DNA from: Deltaproteobacteria bacterium
GTDB taxonomy: Bacteria > Desulfobacterota_D > UBA1144 > Nemesobacterales > N074bin48
Assembly: GCA_004356685.1 (NCBI GenBank)
Contig: SMWS01000025.1
Location: 1 to 6,041, forward strand
Direction: 5' to 3'
DNA: 6,041 nt
Made by a program: the position numbers and the translations under genes. The notes below the pieces were generated by a model, which was not told the DNA's origin, searched no databases, and saw only the letters and a list, made by a program, of their open reading frames with translations. This document shows positions 5,337 through 6,041 of the stretch, piece after piece (the first letter of the stretch is position 1; each line of letters begins with the position of its first letter).

Positions 5337-6041
5337 TTAGAAATCAACTATATCTCTCTTAATTTGTTCTACTATTTCTTCCGGATTTTCTGCTTCAGTT
5401 ATTGCCCTGCCTATTACAAGGTAATCGGCGCCTTTTAAAATGGCATCTTTAGGAGTCACAACTCTTTTTTGATCGTGTGTTTTAGTTGCTGGTCTTATCC
5501 CAGGGATTACGAGTTTAAACCTGTCCCCAAATTCTTTTTTAACAAATTCCAGCTCCTGTCCTGAACACACAAGCCCGTCAATTCCTGCTTTTTCTGCAAC
5601 ACCTGCAAGTTTTAAAACTTCATCTTTTGTTGAGTTATTAATACCTATTTCATTTAAAGTGCTTATGTCGTGACTTGTAAGTACAGTAACTGCCAGAGTC
5701 ATTGGTTTAGGCTTTGACAACTTATCTGCTTCTTCGGCAACTGAATCAGATACTCTTTTCATCATATCAAAACCGCCAAGGGCATGTAGGGTAAACATTT
5801 TTATATTAAGACCAGCAAGCTGTCTCACGGTTTTTTCTACTGTTGAGGGAATATCATGGAACTTAAGGTCTAAAAAGAGTTCCGCTCCGAGTTCAGAAAA
5901 CCTGCTTAATACTTCCTTTCCATGTTTTAAATATAGAATTGGTCCTACTTTATATGTTGGGATTTTCCCTTTAAATCTCTTGACCCAGCTTTCAGCTTCT
6001 TCAAATTCTGCAAAATCCAGTGCTAATATTATCCGTTCTTC
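5337..6041 (-). CDS. pyrF: Orotidine 5'-phosphate decarboxylase, type 1 (5' end cut by window edge)
   Basis: The enzyme converts OMP to UMP, the last step of de novo pyrimidine synthesis. Reading leftward from the right edge, the frame is open from base 6041 for 234 codons, so the gene does not start at the in-frame GTG at 5828; 71 conserved codons lie before it. Counting from the edge, LALDF gives the substrate-binding D9, YKVG gives K31, and the signature DLKFHDIP (58-65) supplies the catalytic D58, K60 and D63. Nearer the C-terminus, the phosphate-binding parts appear as VIPGIRPA and YLVIGRAIT. The length fits a normal protein of about 235-240 residues, so only a few N-terminal residues are missing. 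The stop codon is one base from that of the RHH gene, which converges on it. No other pyr gene is visible here. Confidence 0.95.
   Translation of the reverse strand, partial: EERIILALDFAEFEEAESWVKRFKGKIPTYKVGPILYLKHGKEVLSRFSELGAELFLDLKFHDIPSTVEKTVRQLAGLNIKMFTLHALGGFDMMKRVSDSVAEEADKLSKPKPMTLAVTVLTSHDISTLNEIGINNSTKDEVLKLAGVAEKAGIDGLVCSGQELEFVKKEFGDRFKLVIPGIRPATKTHDQKRVVTPKDAILKGADYLVIGRAITEAENPEEIVEQIKRDIVDF

Noticed and set aside
5337..5400. MazF/PemK toxin or remnant after the RHH gene
   Set aside because: The sequence directly after the RHH stop codon is coding for pyrF on the other strand; no toxin-like frame is seen.
5337..5828. pyrF starting at the in-frame GTG at 5828 (163 residues)
   Set aside because: The frame continues open to the window edge and encodes the conserved LALDF, YKVG and DLKFHDIP parts of the enzyme.

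Overview
This is a low-GC, AT-rich chromosomal window of mostly housekeeping and stress genes. Shine-Dalgarno sites are clear upstream of three genes (trxA, speD, clpB). The efflux pair implies a Gram-negative-type envelope. The bacterial class-1B (Thermotoga-like) AdoMet decarboxylase and the general character of the proteins would fit something in or near the Bacteroidota/Chlorobi/Ignavibacteria group. That placement is an impression and was not tested.

Layout, left to right. Positions 1-1168 (minus strand) hold the end of an efflux operon seen from its promoter side: a complete periplasmic adaptor gene (89-1168), then the first 29 codons of an RND inner-membrane permease that runs off the left edge (1-89). 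The two are joined by a one-base stop/start overlap. A 366-base divergent intergenic region (1169-1534) carries the trxA promoter and ribosome binding site and a short GC-rich patch. Thioredoxin (1535-1867, plus) converges on S-adenosylmethionine decarboxylase speD (minus). These two are separated by three bases and share a 10-bp inverted repeat that could act as a two-way terminator. speD is best started at a TTG at 2254, not at the upstream ATG. This gives a good Shine-Dalgarno site and residue numbering that matches the Thermotoga maritima enzyme as recalled. clpB (2450-5050, plus) is divergent from speD and encodes a complete 866-residue disaggregase. It is followed on the same strand by a 76-residue ribbon-helix-helix protein that resembles the antitoxin half of MazF/PemK-type modules but has no toxin next to it. 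One base further on, and convergent, lies pyrF (5337 to the right edge, minus). Its reading frame stays open to base 6041, so only a few N-terminal residues are missing.

How the genes relate. The adaptor and permease form one efflux machine. Thioredoxin and ClpB are both proteostasis/redox stress proteins, and both have a CTTGAAA-type -35 candidate upstream. speD (spermidine synthesis) and pyrF (UMP synthesis) are metabolic genes with no visible pathway partners here. I see no mobile element, CRISPR array, tRNA or rRNA, and no convincing new system. The points most worth a second look are the lone RHH antitoxin-like gene, the speD TTG start, the shared hairpin between trxA and speD, and the possibly leaderless adaptor gene.
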